Positions 61,854 to 64,000 of a DNA stretch of 64,000 nucleotides are shown here, one piece after another. The stretch covers positions 1-64,000 of the forward strand of contig NZ_VDGG01000010.1 of the NCBI RefSeq assembly GCF_006861775.1, read 5' to 3'. The translations under genes were made by a program, and so were the position numbers. Every line of letters starts with the position of its first letter. Positions within the stretch are counted from its first letter, which is position 1. Origin of the DNA: Psychrobacillus soli (GTDB lineage Bacteria; Bacillota; Bacilli; Bacillales_A; Planococcaceae). The notes below the pieces were generated by a model. That model did not search any database, was not told the origin of the DNA, and was given only the letters and a program-made list of their open reading frames with translations.

Positions 61854-62495
61854 ATGTATTTTACGAACGTTCAATATCCTCCAATACGGGTTATAACAGT
61901 GACAGGGAATGGAAAAGTTGACGCACAGCCGAACTATGCGCAACTCCAGTTAGAAGTAAGTACTGAGGGGGAAGATTTAAGTGTGGCTCAACAAGAAAAC
62001 GCCAACACGATGAACCAAGTCATTCAGTCTATTTTAGCATTAGGCATTCCTAGGGAAGATATTCAAACTTCGGCTTATAACATAGTTCCTAATTATGACT
62101 TTGTAGACGGTAGACAAGTATTTCGGGGGTATGAAGTGAGGAATGCGATTACTGTAAAAGTAACAGACACGAGTCAAGTTGGTACTGTCATCGATACTGC
62201 TGTACAAAACGGTGCAAATCGCGTATCATCTGTTCAGTTTAGAATTGATGATACGACCCCATTTTACCAGCAAGCTCTTCGCTTAGCGCTCCAAGATGCA
62301 CAAACGAAGGCAAAAACAATAGCGGAGACTATGCAATTACCTTTGCACCCACATCCAATAGAGATTGTGGAAGAGAGTCAGAGTCAACCTGTAGCATATA
62401 AATCAGTCGCAATGGCGGAACAGAGCTTCACAACTCCAATCGAACAAGGACTAATTACGATTAACGCAACTGTGAGAGTTAAGTTTCAATATTGA
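61854..62495 (+). CDS. SIMPL domain (DUF541) protein
   Basis: Protein of about 213 residues with the SIMPL/YggE-like fold: ITVTGNGKVDAQPNYAQLQLEVSTEGEDLSVAQQENANTMNQVIQ, GIPREDIQTSAYNIVPNYDFVDGRQVFRGYEVRNAITV, and ALQDAQTKAKTIAETMQL. There is no signal peptide. Members are linked to oxidative stress or periplasmic assembly in other bacteria, function unproven. ATG 61854 lies 7 bp after AAAGGGGCG. Single gene. Confidence 0.88.
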   Translation: MYFTNVQYPPIRVITVTGNGKVDAQPNYAQLQLEVSTEGEDLSVAQQENANTMNQVIQSILALGIPREDIQTSAYNIVPNYDFVDGRQVFRGYEVRNAITVKVTDTSQVGTVIDTAVQNGANRVSSVQFRIDDTTPFYQQALRLALQDAQTKAKTIAETMQLPLHPHPIEIVEESQSQPVAYKSVAMAEQSFTTPIEQGLITINATVRVKFQY

Positions 62496-62523
62496 ATAAT
62501 GAACAAAACAGTTTAGTTACATG

Positions 62524-62558
62524 AAATCTAGCAGATTAAAATACTGCTAGATTTCTAT
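62524..62558. terminator. Terminator between the SIMPL gene and the last regulator
   Basis: AAATCTAGCAG (62524-62534) pairs perfectly with CTGCTAGATTT (62544-62554) around a 9-nt loop; short T runs on both strands. Confidence 0.75.
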
Positions 62559-62591
62559 TTGTTTAAAATACGAAATTCATGTGCCGAACTT

Positions 62592-63905
62592 TTAAAGGTC
62601 GTCAAAATGGATTTCATATACTTTTTTAGGGCGTCCTCGCAGTTTTTTCTGCAATTGAGTAGTTACAGTGGCAGCCCCATTTTCCTCTAATTTCTTGAGT
62701 ATGCGGTTTGCGGCTCTTGGTGTAATTCCTAAATGAATGCTTAAATCTTCTGACGCGACCATGTTAGATTGTAGTTTATCCATTACAGCGATAATTTTCT
62801 GTATTTGTAAAGGAGAAGTATTAAGCTTTACGCTTAATTTCTCAATTTCCAAATCATATTGTGTATCTACTTTTATCCAATCTTTGTCGCCTAGTGGGCC
62901 AATCAATGTTTCCTCCTTGGACAAAATATAGGACTGCGTTTCTGAAGCTGCACCTATTTGTGAAGCTTTATCTGCATTAAGTTGCGCTTCTTGAATAGAA
63001 TTGCCAATACCCCACCCGATGTGTATAGGAAATTGTAATTCTTGTGTAAGGAATGAGGCCAATTGACAGCTTTGCATCTCGTTTGTGATCAATTTGAAGT
63101 CACTATAATTTGTAATAATTTCATAATAAAAAACATTTCGATGGATAATAAAGGACATTTGATTGTTCTTACTAAAATCGAGAATAGCTTTATGTAATGA
63201 CATCTGTCGATATTCTAAATCCCCTACATTCTCCCGGTTAATAGCCATTTCTAAGTGAGCAATAACTACTTGATTTTCGATTAATTGAATAAGTTGTATT
63301 TCCTTTAAGAGAGTCTCGATAATCATGATCATACTTCGTTCAGAAGGAACAACTGATAATGGTTTAATACCGTATGGCTCTAACAATTCATGTAAATTGC
63401 CTAATCGCGTTATGCTAACATCTACTTTGTTTTGTCTCCACATTTCCACGTGAAAGTCACGCATTTTTTCATATACATCCGCATCTGCATATGCCTGAAT
63501 GCTTGTAGTGAAAATATACGGGGCATCATCTTTCGTCGTCCATTCATGGATGCCTAAATAATTATTTTCTTCATATAAAAAATCGACTAAACATCTTTTC
63601 ATTTGAAAGTCTTTATGTTTATAAATATATTCGGATAAAGTTCTATAAAAATCCTCTTGTGTGACGTCAAAATGTAACATTGGAATAGGTATATCGGTAA
63701 AATGTTGCTGAATATAAAAATAGGGAATTTGTCCACTGAACAATATACCATCCACTTGTTGAATTTTTTCTAAAAATATTTCTTTTAAATGTGCTAGTGA
63801 ATCATAAATAGTAAATTCAAAATTACATGGTTCGATGCTTAATAATTCTACATTCTTTACCCATTTTAATGAATTTTTTGTAGTGAAAATACGAATTCTT
63901 GGCAT
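62592..63905 (-). CDS. Multi-domain transcriptional regulator with cyclase-like central domain
   Basis: Protein of 437 residues. Residues about 1-100 look like a receptor-type alpha/beta domain (EFTIYDSLAHLKEIFLEKIQQVDGILFSGQIP). The part around 210-330 resembles a GGDEF/GTP-cyclohydrolase-III-like fold (MSFIIHRNVFYYEIITN, IHIGWGIGNSIQEAQLNADKASQIG). The C-terminal 80 residues form a helix-turn-helix (SEDLSIHLGITPRAANRILKKLEENGAATV..RGRPKKVYEI). Such regulators are known in Bacillales but I cannot name the target. RBS AGGAGAA precedes the ATG. It is the last gene in the window. Confidence 0.7.
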   Translation of the reverse strand: MPRIRIFTTKNSLKWVKNVELLSIEPCNFEFTIYDSLAHLKEIFLEKIQQVDGILFSGQIPYFYIQQHFTDIPIPMLHFDVTQEDFYRTLSEYIYKHKDFQMKRCLVDFLYEENNYLGIHEWTTKDDAPYIFTTSIQAYADADVYEKMRDFHVEMWRQNKVDVSITRLGNLHELLEPYGIKPLSVVPSERSMIMIIETLLKEIQLIQLIENQVVIAHLEMAINRENVGDLEYRQMSLHKAILDFSKNNQMSFIIHRNVFYYEIITNYSDFKLITNEMQSCQLASFLTQELQFPIHIGWGIGNSIQEAQLNADKASQIGAASETQSYILSKEETLIGPLGDKDWIKVDTQYDLEIEKLSVKLNTSPLQIQKIIAVMDKLQSNMVASEDLSIHLGITPRAANRILKKLEENGAATVTTQLQKKLRGRPKKVYEIHFDDL

Positions 63906-64000
63906 TTTTATACTTTTCTCCTTTTTCTAAAAATACATTGATATTTTTTTTGTATTAGTTTACTCTGTTATTTAAAGACATATCACAAAGGGGTCTTTTA

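Overview
The window looks like chromosome of a low-GC, endospore-forming member of the Bacillales, most likely family Planococcaceae (Psychrobacillus / Paenisporosarcina / Sporosarcina type). This is inferred from a tlp spore-protein gene, yyaC, the yqhH-yqhG pair, YkuI, GbsR/OpuA, a CitST-CitM locus, strong GGAGG ribosome binding sites, several TTG/GTG starts and preQ1-I riboswitches. There is no integrated phage, insertion sequence or CRISPR array. The accessory features are short islets, decayed genes and small repeats.

Layout. 0.3-4.3 kb: LytS/LytT two-component system followed by a CstA-family transporter, with a pair of 12-bp direct repeats 21 bp apart in front of it, as expected for a LytTR operator. 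4.5-5.7 kb: a pRiA4b-ORF3-like gene and the remains of a SWIM zinc-finger gene. 6.1-8.8 kb: an M20 amidohydrolase with an AbgT-type transporter. 8.9-10.9 kb (minus): a translationally coupled flavin monooxygenase and ATP-grasp ligase. 11.1-13.0 kb: a threonine aldolase-like enzyme and purine nucleoside phosphorylase. 13.4-19.5 kb: a GntR-controlled ECF transporter (S, T, A, A) with a BtpA-like protein, a PfkB kinase and a shortened ureidoglycolate-lyase-like protein; the substrate is unknown.

19.6-27.6 kb is the queuosine region. A complete queF unit (promoter, preQ1-I riboswitch, queF) is followed by a second preQ1-I riboswitch and queC-queD-queE plus a VUT-family transporter. A decayed second copy of promoter, riboswitch and queF lies about 4.7 kb upstream. 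Between the copies sit a phnD-phnC-phnE-phnE transporter operon and a likely type I toxin-antitoxin module (27-residue holin-like toxin with an overlapping antisense RNA). 27.6-34.3 kb (mostly minus): a radical SAM enzyme and a LacI-regulated permease / aldehyde dehydrogenase / iron alcohol dehydrogenase operon. 34.4-36.9 kb: a TANGO2-like protein, a five-tRNA operon (Ser-fMet-Asp-Phe-Gly, minus) and tlp. 37-39.4 kb: yqhH-yqhG. 39.4-43.2 kb: gbsR diverging from a glycine betaine ABC operon through a symmetric promoter/operator. 43.7-46.6 kb: an NCS2 permease and a YkuI-like degenerate EAL protein. 47-53.7 kb: a branched-chain-type ABC operon containing an acyl-CoA ligase. 53.9-54.6 kb: a LysM-3D cell wall protein. 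55.3-61 kb: CitS/CitT and a CitM-type transporter, separated by an AT-rich islet with a zinc-ribbon ORF and a Fic protein. 61.1-63.9 kb: yyaC, a SIMPL protein and a large unusual regulator.

The noncoding stretches at 43.4-43.6 and 54.9-55.2 kb share a composite repeat made of 21-bp-period units plus a conserved end module. All calls come from reading the sequence; no database search was possible.
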